A DNA stretch of 64,000 nt from Aphanizomenon flos-aquae FACHB-1287 (GCF_014698755.1 NZ_JACJTO010000008.1:62001-126000); one strand, 5' to 3'. Positions 1 through 9,552 are shown, numbered from the stretch's first letter. A program made the numbers and translations. The notes: generated by a model not told the origin, from the letters alone.

Positions 1-718
1 AAAACAACAAAATTGTTGCAGTGACAGTAATTACCGTATAAAACCAAATTTGCTTTACAGTTGCTTTATCACCAGCTACAACGGGTAACATTGGTATCCC
101 AACCTTAGCGTAATCATCACGAATCATTAAAGCCAAAGCCCAAAAATGGGGGGGTGTCCACAAAAAGACAATGGCAAAAATTAACCAAGCTGCCCAACTT
201 AAAGTGTCCGTAACTGCAGCCCAACCAACTAAAGCGGGAATTGCCCCGGCTGCACCACCAATGACAATATTTTGAGTGCTATGGCGTTTAAGCCAATGAG
301 TATAGACTAAAATGTAGAAGATGATGCCAGAGAAGGCTAAAAATGCGGACAGGAGATTAGCAAAGACAGTAAGAAGAGTAAAAGAAAGTACAGCTAGAAC
401 GATAGCAAAAATTAAAGCATCACGGGGTTGTACCTTACCAGAAGGCATAGGACGGTGGCGCGTGCGCTCCATATCATAATCTATATCTCGGTCATAGATG
501 CAGTTAATAGTTTGGGCACTGGCTGCAGCTAAAGTCCCACCAATCATGGTAATAATTAACAACCAAGGATCTACCTCTCCCTGAGCAGCTATCCACATAC
601 TTCCAGCAGTAGTGATTAATAGCAGGGGGATAATTCGGGGTTTGGTTAACTGGTAGTAACTGTGAACGACTTGGAGAAATGTGTCGTGCTGACGACGAGA
701 GACATTAGTCTCAATCAT
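1..718 (-). CDS. ctaB: Protoheme IX farnesyltransferase (heme O synthase), C-terminus cut by window edge
   Basis: This UbiA-family membrane prenyltransferase adds a farnesyl group to heme b to give heme O, the step before heme A for the aa3-type oxidase encoded next door. Reading leftward from the ATG at 718, the protein begins [12 protein letters not shown] and soon shows the family's Asp-rich prenyl-diphosphate motif as [15 protein letters not shown], followed by RPMPSGK. Several hydrophobic helices follow, with [10 protein letters not shown] near the middle. No stop is met before base 1, so roughly the last quarter is missing. It lies just downstream of ctaA on the same strand, the usual ctaA-ctaB order. 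The call rests on motifs and context. Confidence 0.93.
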   Translation of the reverse strand, partial: MIETNVSRRQHDTFLQVVHSYYQLTKPRIIPLLLITTAGSMWIAAQGEVDPWLLIITMIGGTLAAASAQTINCIYDRDIDYDMERTRHRPMPSGKVQPRDALIFAIVLAVLSFTLLTVFANLLSAFLAFSGIIFYILVYTHWLKRHSTQNIVIGGAAGAIPALVGWAAVTDTLSWAAWLIFAIVFLWTPPHFWALALMIRDDYAKVGIPMLPVVAGDKATVKQIWFYTVITVTATILLF

Positions 719-790
719 GTTGGGCTTTTTCCTTATTTTTCAAGAACTGGTCAGCAAAACGCTTTTTGGCAGGAATAGGAAGCTGAGGTT

Positions 791-1720
791 TTATAGATTT
801 GGGCTGTGAGTAGGAGTGAATGAATCCCGCAGTGATAAAACTGTAAATACTACCAAAGTACCGAGTAAAGTTGCACCGATAGCTTGGTGAGAAACAGTAA
901 GAGGTTCAACTTGTAAACGTAAGCGGAAGGTAGCTACACCCAATAGAAGTTGTAAAATCAACAAACCACCCGCCATATTAGCTAGTTTCCGCAAAGCCGG
1001 ATGTAATGCTGGTGTCCGCCAAGAAATCAAGACCACTGCCAAAGTAGCTATAGTTGGTGGTACTAAGCCAAAAATATGGCTGTACATAACACCACAAAGT
1101 TGTTCATCTGCCAAACACTGGTGTAAAGCCCAGCGAGAACCCACTAAAGCGCCCAGTAAACTTTGTAAATAGACGCAAATAGCAGCAGTTAGACCTACCC
1201 AAGGTAACTTACCTACTGTTCCTGTGCCTTGATAGGGGGTCAAACTCGTACCGATAATTAACAACGTAGTGAAAAATAGCAACGCTGTCCCCAAATGGGC
1301 GGTAACGATATCAAACCGCAACAATTCAGTTACAGTGAGTCCTCCCAAAATCCCTTGGAAGACAATTAAAAACAGGGCAAATGTAGAGGACCAAGGCAGC
1401 CACTTGGGTAAAGACAGACGATGCCACCAAGATAACCCGCAGAGAGCGATCGCACTAAAGCCAATTAAAGCCGCATCAAGGCGATGAAACCACTCCAAAA
1501 ACACTTGGAGATTCATTTGTTTGGCTGGAATTAATTCCCCATAGCACAAAGGCCAGTCAGGGCAAGCAAGTCCAGCATTCATGACCCGGGTAGCACTGCC
1601 TATAGCCATCAAAATTAAGGTGGCTACGCATATTTTCCACACCAAGCGACGAATCATCTCCTGAGGCTGTTGTGCTACTGTTGCCGCTTTATTTTGTTGT
1701 TCTAGGACAAATTCGTTCAT
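791..1720 (-). CDS. ctaA: Heme A synthase (Cox15/CtaA family)
   Basis: CtaA oxidises the C8 methyl of heme O to a formyl group, giving heme A for cytochrome c oxidase; it is an integral membrane protein. The sequence shows about eight hydrophobic helices. It has the early GSATRVMNAGLACPDWPLCYG segment (Gly, Arg and the Cys pair typical of Cox15/CtaA) and conserved His residues in EWFHRLDAA, TAHLG and TVSHQAIGA, which fit the heme ligands. The start at 1720 gives MNEFVLEQQ and 309 residues; an in-frame start at 1783 would add 21 unconvincing residues. It runs toward ctaB with a gap of about 70 bases and is divergent from the ctaC operon. Confidence 0.93.
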   Translation of the reverse strand: MNEFVLEQQNKAATVAQQPQEMIRRLVWKICVATLILMAIGSATRVMNAGLACPDWPLCYGELIPAKQMNLQVFLEWFHRLDAALIGFSAIALCGLSWWHRLSLPKWLPWSSTFALFLIVFQGILGGLTVTELLRFDIVTAHLGTALLFFTTLLIIGTSLTPYQGTGTVGKLPWVGLTAAICVYLQSLLGALVGSRWALHQCLADEQLCGVMYSHIFGLVPPTIATLAVVLISWRTPALHPALRKLANMAGGLLILQLLLGVATFRLRLQVEPLTVSHQAIGATLLGTLVVFTVLSLRDSFTPTHSPNL

Positions 1721-2126
1721 TAACAATACCTTCAGACCACTTGTGCTGGAAATTGAAAATTTTCTATTTTGATTTAGTGCCAACTGATATTCACCCTAAC
1801 GTATAGGTCAGAATATAGAAATCAGCTTTCCCTTATACTTTGGATCACTTTAGCTAGTTTTCGCTGTAATATCTCGTGCTATTTTGCAGATAGGAATAAT
1901 TGCTAAATGAGAATTAATGGGAATTTTTGGACTAATTATCATCTAACCTGGGGAATACGACTCATCTCTCTTGTACTCAAAATTGTGATCTTGATCCAAA
2001 AAATTAATAAAGATTTCAGACCAGCGGATACTAAACCCCATAGCCTGCACTACCTTAGTAAGTAGAGTTACTTTCATAAGTGAAGTAATCTGTAGATAAA
2101 GTAGTTAATTCATTAAGAAATCAGCC
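1721..2126. promoter_or_regulatory. Divergent intergenic region between ctaA and ctaC
   Basis: About 400 bases without a gene separate the leftward heme A genes from the rightward oxidase genes, so promoters for both must lie here. A small imperfect dyad, AAGTA-GAGT-TACTT at 2060-2073, lies about 55 bases before the ctaC start and could bind a regulator. I see no clear NtcA-type site, and the dyad is short enough to be chance. Confidence 0.4.
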
Positions 2127-3086
2127 GTGAAAATTCCCAATGCAATCTGGACATTACTCATTGGCATTGTCCTCACCCTGGCAAGTCTCTGGTACGGACA
2201 AAATCACGGTCTGTTACCTGTAGCGGCCTCTGACGAAGCCCCTTTGGTGGATGGTCTATTCAACACGATGATGACTGTTTCTACAGGCATATTTTTGATT
2301 GTTGAATGTGTTTTAATTTACGCTGTTATTAGATATCGTCGTCGGGCTGGTGATAATGAGGATGGTCCGGCAATTGAGGGTAATGTACCACTAGAGATCC
2401 TCTGGACAGCGATCCCCGCCATTATCGTTGTCGGTATTTCTGTCTACAGTTTTGATGTATATAACAACATGGGTGGCTTTGATCCCCATTCGGCTCATGG
2501 TGCACCAATGATGGAGGAGTCCATGAATATGCCAGGGACGGCAATTGCTGCTACTTTCAAGGATGCACCTGTACAGGTATCACAGTTAGATACCGATGCG
2601 GAAGTAGTCAACAAACCAGCAGAATTAACCATTAATGTGACTGGGCTACAATATGCTTGGTTGTTCAACTATCCAGAGACGGATGTAACCACTGGTGAAC
2701 TGCATTTACCCATTGGTAAAACGGTGGAAGTCAATATCACGGCTAACGATGTCATCCACGCCTTTTGGATTCCCGAATTTCGGGTGAAACAGGATGCCAT
2801 TCCTGGTAGACAAACCAATCTCCGTTTTACGCCCAGAAAAGCGGGTGACTATCAACTAATTTGTGCTGAACTGTGTGGACCTTACCACGGGGTAATGAAA
2901 AGCCAAGTAGTAGTGGAGACACAGGAGGCTTTTGATAGTTGGATGCAAGAACAGCTAGTTGCTGTTAACAATATTCCTAATCAAGCGGTGGCTATGAATT
3001 CTATGGCCATGACTGCTGATGAATTTCTCTCTCCTTACACTCATGATATGGGGATTCACTCGGAAATTCTGCATCAAATTAAGTAG
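2127..3086 (+). CDS. ctaC: Cytochrome c oxidase subunit II
   Basis: Subunit II accepts electrons from cytochrome c or plastocyanin through its binuclear CuA centre and passes them to subunit I. The 319-residue protein starts at a GTG and has two N-terminal membrane helices (about residues 5-25 and 48-70). A periplasmic/lumenal cupredoxin domain follows. The CuA ligands are visible: a His in DVIHAFWIPEF and the cluster CAELCGPYHGVM (Cys, Glu, Cys, His, Met) near residue 250. A roughly 45-residue Met/His-containing insertion (from about residue 117) precedes the cupredoxin domain. It is the first gene of ctaC-ctaD-ctaE. Confidence 0.96.
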   Translation: MKIPNAIWTLLIGIVLTLASLWYGQNHGLLPVAASDEAPLVDGLFNTMMTVSTGIFLIVECVLIYAVIRYRRRAGDNEDGPAIEGNVPLEILWTAIPAIIVVGISVYSFDVYNNMGGFDPHSAHGAPMMEESMNMPGTAIAATFKDAPVQVSQLDTDAEVVNKPAELTINVTGLQYAWLFNYPETDVTTGELHLPIGKTVEVNITANDVIHAFWIPEFRVKQDAIPGRQTNLRFTPRKAGDYQLICAELCGPYHGVMKSQVVVETQEAFDSWMQEQLVAVNNIPNQAVAMNSMAMTADEFLSPYTHDMGIHSEILHQIK

Positions 3087-3149
3087 TTTCGGAATTTCAA
3101 CAGTTGCAAGAGTTACAAAAGAGATTGGGAAGGCTAATTAAAAAATCAT

Positions 3150-3168
3150 GGGCGCAGGCCTTGCGCCC
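3150..3168. repeat. GC-rich hairpin repeat between ctaC and ctaD
   Basis: A perfect 7-bp stem (GGGCGCA / TGCGCCC) with loop GGCCT lies in the 100-base spacer before ctaD and is followed by CCTAC. This looks like a short dispersed palindromic repeat of cyanobacterial intergenic regions rather than a terminator, because no T-run follows and the operon continues. Confidence 0.55.
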
Positions 3169-3187
3169 CTACCAACTTTTTTAAAAC

Positions 3188-4861
3188 ATGACACAAGCAC
3201 AATTACAAGAAACCGATTACAGACAGAATCATACTGAAGAACATAAAGAAAGGCATTGGCGAGATTTTTTTGGCTTTAGTACAGATCATAAGGTGATTGG
3301 GATTCAATACTTAGTCACTTCGTTTATTTTTTACTGCATTGGCGGTGCAATGGCTAATTTAGTGCGTACAGAATTACGCACGCCAGAGGTAGATTTTGTC
3401 ACACCAGAAATCTACAACAGCCTGTTTACACTCCATGCCACAATCATGATTTTCCTGTGGATTGTGCCAACGGGAGCGGGATTTGCTAACTATTTAATCC
3501 CGCTGATGATTGGGGCTAGAGATATGGCATTTCCTCGCCTCAATGCTGTGGCTTTTTGGATGGTTCCCCCCGCAGGTATCCTACTGATTGCTAGTTTAGC
3601 CGTAGGTGATGCCCCTGATGCCGGTTGGACTTCTTACCCCCCTTTAAGTTTGGTAACAGGCCAAGTAGGTGAGGGTATTTGGATTATGAGTGTGTTGCTT
3701 TTGGGAACTTCTTCCATTTTGGGGGCGATTAATTTTCTCGTCACTCTTGTGAAAATGCGAGTTCCTAGTATGGGTATCTATCAAATGCCCTTGTTTTGTT
3801 GGGCAATGGTGGCAACTTCTGCACTAGTATTAATATCTACGCCCGTATTAGCGGCAGCTTTGATTTTACTGGGTTTTGATTTGTTGGCCGGAACAACGTT
3901 TTTTAACCCCAGTGGTGGAGGTGATCCTGTTGTTTATCAACATATGTTCTGGTTCTATTCCCACCCAGCAGTTTACATCATGATTTTGCCTTTCTTTGGG
4001 GCAATTTCGGAAATTCTGCCAATTCACGCCCGTAAACCGATTTTTGGCTATAAAGCGATCGCTTTTTCGTCCCTAGCTATCAGTTTCTTAGGTTTAATCG
4101 TCTGGGCGCACCATATGTTTACCAGTGGTGTCCCTGGTTGGCTACGGATGTTTTTTATGATCACTACCATGATCATCGCTGTCCCTACTGGAATTAAAAT
4201 TTTCGGTTGGTTAGCAACTATCTGGGGTGGTAAAATCCGCTTTACTAGCGCCATGTTATTTGCAATTGGCTTTTTAGCAACCTTTGTCATTGGTGGTATT
4301 AGCGGTGTGATGTTGGCCGCAGTTCCTTTTGATATTCACGTTCACGATACTTATTTCGTAGTGGCACATCTCCACTATGTCTTATTTGGTGGTAGTGTGT
4401 TAGGCATTTTTGCGGCTATTTACCACTGGTTTCCAAAAATGACGGGACGGAAACTAAACGAATTTTGGGGTCAAGTGCATTTCGCTTTAACCATGGTTGG
4501 TCTGAATATGACTTTCTTACCCATGCACAAACTGGGATTAATGGGTATGAATCGTCGTATTGCTGAATATGATCCTAAATTCACCGCTTTGAATGAAATC
4601 TGCACCTACGGATCTTATATATTGGCCGTCTCCACCTTACCATTTATCATTAATGCTGTTTGGTGTTGGTTCTATGGGGAAAAAGCTGGTAATAATCCCT
4701 GGCAAGCATTAACTTTAGAATGGATGACTAGTTCTCCTCCTAGTATCGAGAATTTTGAAACTCTGCCGGTTTTGACTACGGGACCTTATGATTATGGGGT
4801 GAGTAAGGAACGAGTTGAGACTGAATCTGTATTAACTCCCCAAACTGAATCAGTGCTTTAA
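3188..4861 (+). CDS. ctaD: Cytochrome c oxidase subunit I (aa3-type)
   Basis: Subunit I is the catalytic core that reduces oxygen at the heme a3-CuB centre and pumps protons. The 557-residue protein has about twelve membrane helices. It shows the heme ligand His in LFTLHATIMIF, the CuB region QHMFWFYSHPAVYIMILP, the AHHMF motif, and VHDTYFVVAHLHYVLFGG with the heme a and a3 His ligands. In the CuB helix it has YSHPAVYI, not HPEVYI: the Glu that ends the D proton channel in A1 oxidases is absent and Tyr-Ser appears instead, as in A2-type oxidases. It sits 100 bases after ctaC. Confidence 0.97.
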   Translation: MTQAQLQETDYRQNHTEEHKERHWRDFFGFSTDHKVIGIQYLVTSFIFYCIGGAMANLVRTELRTPEVDFVTPEIYNSLFTLHATIMIFLWIVPTGAGFANYLIPLMIGARDMAFPRLNAVAFWMVPPAGILLIASLAVGDAPDAGWTSYPPLSLVTGQVGEGIWIMSVLLLGTSSILGAINFLVTLVKMRVPSMGIYQMPLFCWAMVATSALVLISTPVLAAALILLGFDLLAGTTFFNPSGGGDPVVYQHMFWFYSHPAVYIMILPFFGAISEILPIHARKPIFGYKAIAFSSLAISFLGLIVWAHHMFTSGVPGWLRMFFMITTMIIAVPTGIKIFGWLATIWGGKIRFTSAMLFAIGFLATFVIGGISGVMLAAVPFDIHVHDTYFVVAHLHYVLFGGSVLGIFAAIYHWFPKMTGRKLNEFWGQVHFALTMVGLNMTFLPMHKLGLMGMNRRIAEYDPKFTALNEICTYGSYILAVSTLPFIINAVWCWFYGEKAGNNPWQALTLEWMTSSPPSIENFETLPVLTTGPYDYGVSKERVETESVLTPQTESVL

Positions 4862-4873
4862 AGAGAAAATTTG

Positions 4874-4958
4874 GCGTTGCTGAATAAAGAATTTTCTCGC
4901 GGAGGCGCGAAGGCTCGGAGGATATAGGGTCTTTTGATTTACCTGAGTTCAGCAACGC
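4874..4958. mobile_element. 85-bp inverted-repeat element (MITE-like) between ctaD and ctaE
   Basis: Perfect 11-bp terminal inverted repeats, GCGTTGCTGAA at 4874-4884 and TTCAGCAACGC at 4948-4958, bound a short non-coding core. Ends reading GCGTTGCTGA are typical of cyanobacterial IS-derived elements, so this is probably a non-autonomous remnant. It lies inside the cox operon and could affect ctaE translation or mRNA stability. Confidence 0.65.
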
Positions 4959-5000
4959 TAAAAACTTTTAACCAATTACCCATTACCAATTTAATAATTT

Positions 5001-5618
5001 ATGCAAGGTCAAACTATTGACGCGACTAATACTGAATCAAGTCATCATGACGCGGCTGTTTCTCATCACGAAGCACATCCAGATCATCGTTTGTTTGGTC
5101 TGTTTATGTTTTTAGTGGCTGAGGGGATGATTTTTATGGGTTTGTTTGGTGCATACCTGACTTATCGTTCTACTATTCCTGTCTGGCCACCAGCGGGAAC
5201 TCCAGAGTTGGAATTGTTGTTACCCACTGTGAATACTTCTATTTTGATAGCTAGTAGTTTTGTTATGCACAATGCTGATACTGCTATTAAGAAGAATGAT
5301 ACTAAGGGAATGCGGCTGTGGTTAGCGATTACCGCGCTTATGGGTGCTGTGTTTTTGGCGGGTCAGGTTTATGAATATAGTCATTTAGAGTTCGGTCTGA
5401 CTACCAATTTATTCGCTAGTGCGTTTTATGTGTTAACTGGTTTTCACGGTTTGCACGTTACTATTGGTGTTTTGGCAATTGTAGCAGTTTTGTGGCGATC
5501 GCTTACTCCAGGACATTACAGTAATAAAAATCATTTTGGCATTGAAGCGGCGGAAATTTACTGGCATTTTGTAGATGTAATTTGGATTGTTTTATTCGGG
5601 TTACTCTATTTACTCTAG
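5001..5618 (+). CDS. ctaE: Cytochrome c oxidase subunit III
   Basis: Subunit III is a membrane protein that stabilises the oxidase core and its proton uptake. The 205-residue sequence has five hydrophobic helices, near the length of short bacterial subunits III. It shows LFMFLVAEGMIFMGLFGAYL early, and TGFHGLHVTIG and EAAEIYWHFVDVIWIVLF at the end, both characteristic of the family. The N-terminus before the first helix is His-rich (SSHHDAAVSHHEAHPDHR), which is unusual and may be a metal-binding tail. It is the last gene of the cox operon, with a terminator about 45 bases downstream. Confidence 0.95.
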   Translation: MQGQTIDATNTESSHHDAAVSHHEAHPDHRLFGLFMFLVAEGMIFMGLFGAYLTYRSTIPVWPPAGTPELELLLPTVNTSILIASSFVMHNADTAIKKNDTKGMRLWLAITALMGAVFLAGQVYEYSHLEFGLTTNLFASAFYVLTGFHGLHVTIGVLAIVAVLWRSLTPGHYSNKNHFGIEAAEIYWHFVDVIWIVLFGLLYLL

Positions 5619-5660
5619 GTATTTATTACTTGGTTGTTCACTCCACTCGAATAACCTACA

Positions 5661-5684
5661 GTCCCCCCCCTTGGGGGTTTTTTA
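5661..5684 (+). terminator. Rho-independent terminator of the cox operon
   Basis: A run of C bases is followed by TT, GGGGG and six T bases (5678-5683). This forms a GC-only stem with a tight loop and T-tail about 45 bases after the ctaE stop, in the right orientation to end ctaC-ctaD-ctaE transcription. Confidence 0.8.
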
Positions 5685-5705
5685 TTTGCACTAGTGAATA
5701 AACAC

Positions 5706-5820
5706 ATATTACAGCACTTCCCGCTGTGATGAGGTACAAATATTAGTGATAAAACTCTTGTAGTGCGGGCATCTTTTTCGCCTCATATTTACCTCACTCA
5801 AGCTTAACGCGCTGTATTAT
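5706..5820. mobile_element. MITE-like dispersed element, copy 1
   Basis: The ends are inverted (ATATTACAGC at 5706 and GCTGTATTAT at 5811-5820, one mismatch). The interior, GATGAGGTACAAA then TGATAAAACTCTTG and GTGCGGGCATCTT, recurs in variable form near 27447, 39675, 40323 and 52299. It has no coding capacity. It lies between the cox terminator and the restriction gene and is followed by a GTTGGGTT/AACCCAAC hairpin at 5829-5850. Confidence 0.6.
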
Positions 5821-5886
5821 ATATTTTGTTGGGTTTCTTTGAGTCAACCCAACCTACAATATCACTGGATTAAAGATTTAAAACAA

Positions 5887-8800
5887 ATGAACTCACAGAA
5901 ACTACAACCCAGGGAATCATTAAATAAAGCCTTTCTGAAAATCAATCCTTTTAGAAAGGATATTGAAACCTTTAAAAAACATCTAAAAAACCTAATTGCA
6001 AAAATCAATGAATCTGAATCAGAAGAATTTCATAAGAATTTGATTGCTGATTTTCTCAAGAATACATATTACAGTTCTAATCACTTTATTAATACTAAAG
6101 GACGAAATGATCTAGTTATTCATAATGGAAAAGACCCTAAAACCAGTGTTGGTGTAATTTTAGAATTTAAAAAGCCAACGAATAAAAGCGAAATGCTCAA
6201 AGTTAATAATTTAAATACTAAAGCATTTCAGGAATTAGTTTTATATTTTCTCAGAGAACGTTTAACCGAAAAAAATCTAGAAATTAAATATTTAATAGCG
6301 ACTAATATTTATGAATGGTTCATTTTTGATGCTCAAGATTTTGATAAATTATTTCACGAAAATAAAACCCTAGTTCAGCAATTTACCGATTTTACAGCAG
6401 GAAGATTAATAAGTAAAAAAACTGATTTCTTTTATCAAGAAATTGCTCAACCTGCTATTATGGAAATTGGAGATAAAATCACTTTTACTCATTTTGATAT
6501 TCGAGAATATCAAGAATATTTACAACCTGGAGAAAATCCTGATGATCATAAATTAATCGCGCTGTTTAAATTACTTTCTCCAGAACATTTATTAAAGTTA
6601 CCTTTCGCAAATGACAGTAATACTCTTGATAAAGGATTTTATAATGAGTTATTACATATTATCGGTTTAACGGAAGTTAAAGAAGGTGGTAAAAAACTCA
6701 TTCAACGCAAAAAATCAAATGAGAGAAATACAGGTTCACTTATTGAAAATGCTATTATCCAACTTGATAGTTTAGACAAAATTTCTCAAGCCAAAGATTA
6801 CCAAGTACAACTTTTTAATGTTGGTTTAGAATTAGCAATTACTTGGGTAAATAGAATTTTGTTTCTCAAACTATTAGAAGCACAATTAATTAAATATCAT
6901 CAAAATGATCTAGCTTGGGGATTTTTGAATTTAAATAAAATCCAAAATTATGATGATCTTAATAGTCTATTTTTTAGTGTATTAGCACGAAAATCAGAAG
7001 ACAGAAACGAAGGTTTTAAAAACAAATTTGCTCATGTTCCTTATTTAAATAGTTCTTTATTTGAACCTACGGAAATGGAACAAGCAACGATTTTTATTAG
7101 TAATTTGAGAAATGAGAAATTACAAATTTTCTCTGCTACTGTCTTAAAAGATAATAACGGGAAAAAACGATTTGGTGAAATTAACGCTTTAGAATATTTA
7201 TTTAAATTTCTCGACGCTTATGATTTTAGTAGTGAAACTGGGGAAGAAATTCAAGAGCAGAATAAAAGATTAATTAATGCGTCTGTACTGGGTTTAATTT
7301 TCGAGAAAATTAACGGTTATCAAGACGGTTCTTTCTTTACTCCCGGTTTTATTACTATGTATATGTGTCGGGAAACAATTAGAAGAGCGGTTGTTCAAAA
7401 GTTTAATGAAATTAAAGGTTGGAATTGTGAAAATATTGATAATTTATATGATCAAATAGAGGATAAAAAAGATGCTAATATGATTATTAATAGTTTAAAA
7501 ATATGTGATCCTGCGGTAGGTTCAGGACATTTTTTAGTTTCGGCTTTGAATGAAATTATCGCAATTAAAAGCGAATTAAAGATTTTATTGGATAGGGAAG
7601 GTAAAAGATTAAAGGAATATCAGATTGAAGTTGTTAATGATGAATTAATAATTACAGATGAAGATGGTTTATTATTCGAGTATAACCCTAAAAGCAAGGA
7701 AAGTCAACGGGTTCAAGAAACTTTATTTCATGAAAAACAAACGATTATTGAAGGTTGTTTATTTGGGGTGGATATTAACTCTAATTCTGTAAAAATATGT
7801 CAGTTGCGGTTATGGGTTGAACTTTTGAAAAATGCTTATTATAAAACCCCTCTCCTACAAGGAGAAACCTCACCCCTAACCCCTCTCCTACAAGGAGAAA
7901 CCTCACCCCTAACCCCTCTCCTACAAGGAGAAACCTCACCCCTAACCCCTCTCCTACAAGGAGAGGGGAATATGAGAGAGTTGGAGACTTTACCTAATAT
8001 TGATATTAATATTAAATGTGGTAATTCTTTAATTAGTCGTTTTTCTTTAGATAGTGATTTGCGACAAGCTTTAAATAAAAGTAAATACAGTATAGAAACT
8101 TATAGAAATGCTGTTAAAAGCTATCGCAATGCTGAAAATAAAGAGCAAAAACGGGAAATGAAAAAATTAATTGCTGATATTAAGGGTAATTTTAAAATAA
8201 CATTACAAGGAAGTGATCCAAATAAGACTAAATTAAGAAAATTAGAGGGTGAGGTTGAGAATTTAGAGGGTCAAACTTTCTTGATTCCAGAAACTAAAGC
8301 TGAGAAAACAAAACGGGAGAAAAAAATTGCTAAATTACAGAATGAAATTGATAAATTAAAACTTGAGATTGAGGATATAGAAAATGGTACAATGTATGAA
8401 AATGCTTTAGAATGGCGCTTTGAATTTCCTGAAGTATTAAATAATAATGGTGTTTTTATTGGTTTTGATGTAGTTATTGGAAATCCTCCTTATGGAGTAA
8501 AATTGAATCAAAATGAAAAAGATATTTTAAATGAAATATATGAATTTAACACGACTGAAACCGCAATTTTATTTATTAAAAAAGGAGTAGATTTATTACA
8601 CAACCATGGATACCAATCATATATAATTCCTAAATCATATACTTTCGCTTCTAATTATCAGAGAATTAGAGAATTAACGGTTGATAATTTAATTAGTTTA
8701 GTAGACTGCGGTAAAGTATGGCCAGATGTAAAACTGGAAGTATGTATTTTTATTTTAACAAAAATATCTAAAACAAAAAATTATAGTTCATATAAAGTTA

Positions 8801-9552
8801 AATTAGTTGATTATCAAGTGATATTTCAAGGTTATTTAGATAAAAAATTAGCGAAAATATTTAATTTCTTACCTAATGGATTAAGTATGGAAGAAATCTT
8901 AATAGGTATAAAAATTTTATCAACTGGTTTAACATTAAATGATATATCTACAAATCAAAGAGGTGCTATGGTCCAGGAATTGCTTTCTGAACAAGGAGAT
9001 AGAAATGTTATTGGTGGTGCGGAAATACAAAAATATGGGATTACAGGGATTAAAGGTAGGGTTTATTTACAAGATATTCATGACCAAAAAGCATTTATTA
9101 ATCCAAATTCATTGTTAGTACAAAATATAATTGCTCATATTGAAAATCCCTACAATCATATTAAAATAACTGGAATTATTCCTGATAACAATGATTATAT
9201 TTTAGTGGATACTATTAATCAAATTACTTTAAATCAAAATCAAAATTTAACTCCTGAGTTGATTTGGAGTATTTTACATTCTACTTTAATTAATTGGTAT
9301 ATTTATAGATTTATTTTTGCTAAAGCTAATAGAACCATGCACTTTGATAATACAACAACTTCTAAAATACCTATTCCTAAAGATATGAATTTGGATATAC
9401 AAAACCTGTTATGTGAATTAGTTGCTCAAATTCTCTCCGCTAAAAAATCAAATCCAAAAGCAGATACAACCGCATTAGAAACAAAAATAGATCAACTAGT
9501 TTATCAACTTTACAACTTAACACCAGAAGAGATAAAAATCATAGAAGGATAA
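5887..9552 (+). CDS. Type IIG-like restriction-modification enzyme (Eco57I-type adenine methyltransferase with N-terminal nuclease)
   Basis: One polypeptide of about 1221 residues appears to combine cleavage, N6-adenine methylation and target recognition. Near residues 75-95 there is a PD-(D/E)XK-like motif (NDLVIHN, then VILEFKKP). The AdoMet-binding motif DPAVGSGHF is at about 541 and the catalytic NPPYG at about 866. The C-terminal 300 residues would hold target recognition and end with the coiled TALETKIDQLVYQLYNLT typical of these enzymes. An earlier TTG at 5839 lies in a repeat hairpin, so the ATG at 5887 is preferred. Residues about 654-694 are an in-frame DNA repeat. No separate specificity gene is nearby. 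Base composition is more AT-rich than neighbouring genes. Confidence 0.88.
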   Translation: MNSQKLQPRESLNKAFLKINPFRKDIETFKKHLKNLIAKINESESEEFHKNLIADFLKNTYYSSNHFINTKGRNDLVIHNGKDPKTSVGVILEFKKPTNKSEMLKVNNLNTKAFQELVLYFLRERLTEKNLEIKYLIATNIYEWFIFDAQDFDKLFHENKTLVQQFTDFTAGRLISKKTDFFYQEIAQPAIMEIGDKITFTHFDIREYQEYLQPGENPDDHKLIALFKLLSPEHLLKLPFANDSNTLDKGFYNELLHIIGLTEVKEGGKKLIQRKKSNERNTGSLIENAIIQLDSLDKISQAKDYQVQLFNVGLELAITWVNRILFLKLLEAQLIKYHQNDLAWGFLNLNKIQNYDDLNSLFFSVLARKSEDRNEGFKNKFAHVPYLNSSLFEPTEMEQATIFISNLRNEKLQIFSATVLKDNNGKKRFGEINALEYLFKFLDAYDFSSETGEEIQEQNKRLINASVLGLIFEKINGYQDGSFFTPGFITMYMCRETIRRAVVQKFNEIKGWNCENIDNLYDQIEDKKDANMIINSLKICDPAVGSGHFLVSALNEIIAIKSELKILLDREGKRLKEYQIEVVNDELIITDEDGLLFEYNPKSKESQRVQETLFHEKQTIIEGCLFGVDINSNSVKICQLRLWVELLKNAYYKTPLLQGETSPLTPLLQGETSPLTPLLQGETSPLTPLLQGEGNMRELETLPNIDINIKCGNSLISRFSLDSDLRQALNKSKYSIETYRNAVKSYRNAENKEQKREMKKLIADIKGNFKITLQGSDPNKTKLRKLEGEVENLEGQTFLIPETKAEKTKREKKIAKLQNEIDKLKLEIEDIENGTMYENALEWRFEFPEVLNNNGVFIGFDVVIGNPPYGVKLNQNEKDILNEIYEFNTTETAILFIKKGVDLLHNHGYQSYIIPKSYTFASNYQRIRELTVDNLISLVDCGKVWPDVKLEVCIFILTKISKTKNYSSYKVKLVDYQVIFQGYLDKKLAKIFNFLPNGLSMEEILIGIKILSTGLTLNDISTNQRGAMVQELLSEQGDRNVIGGAEIQKYGITGIKGRVYLQDIHDQKAFINPNSLLVQNIIAHIENPYNHIKITGIIPDNNDYILVDTINQITLNQNQNLTPELIWSILHSTLINWYIYRFIFAKANRTMHFDNTTTSKIPIPKDMNLDIQNLLCELVAQILSAKKSNPKADTTALETKIDQLVYQLYNLTPEEIKIIEG
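7847..7968 (+). repeat. 33-bp tandem repeat array inside the type IIG gene
   Basis: Three full copies and one partial copy (starts 7847, 7880, 7913, 7946) of a 33-bp unit. Each contains CTCTCCTACAAGGAGA followed by CCTCACCCCTAAC. The unit length keeps frame and encodes PLLQGETSPLT repeats. The same kind of CCCTAACCCCTCTCC repeat is found between cyanobacterial genes, and a related piece occurs at about 33662-33700 in this window. It therefore looks like an intergenic repeat that entered a coding sequence without breaking it. Confidence 0.9.

Noticed and set aside
7847-7968. 33-bp direct repeats as a mini-CRISPR
   Set aside because: Copies are contiguous with no spacers, and the array is inside an open reading frame.
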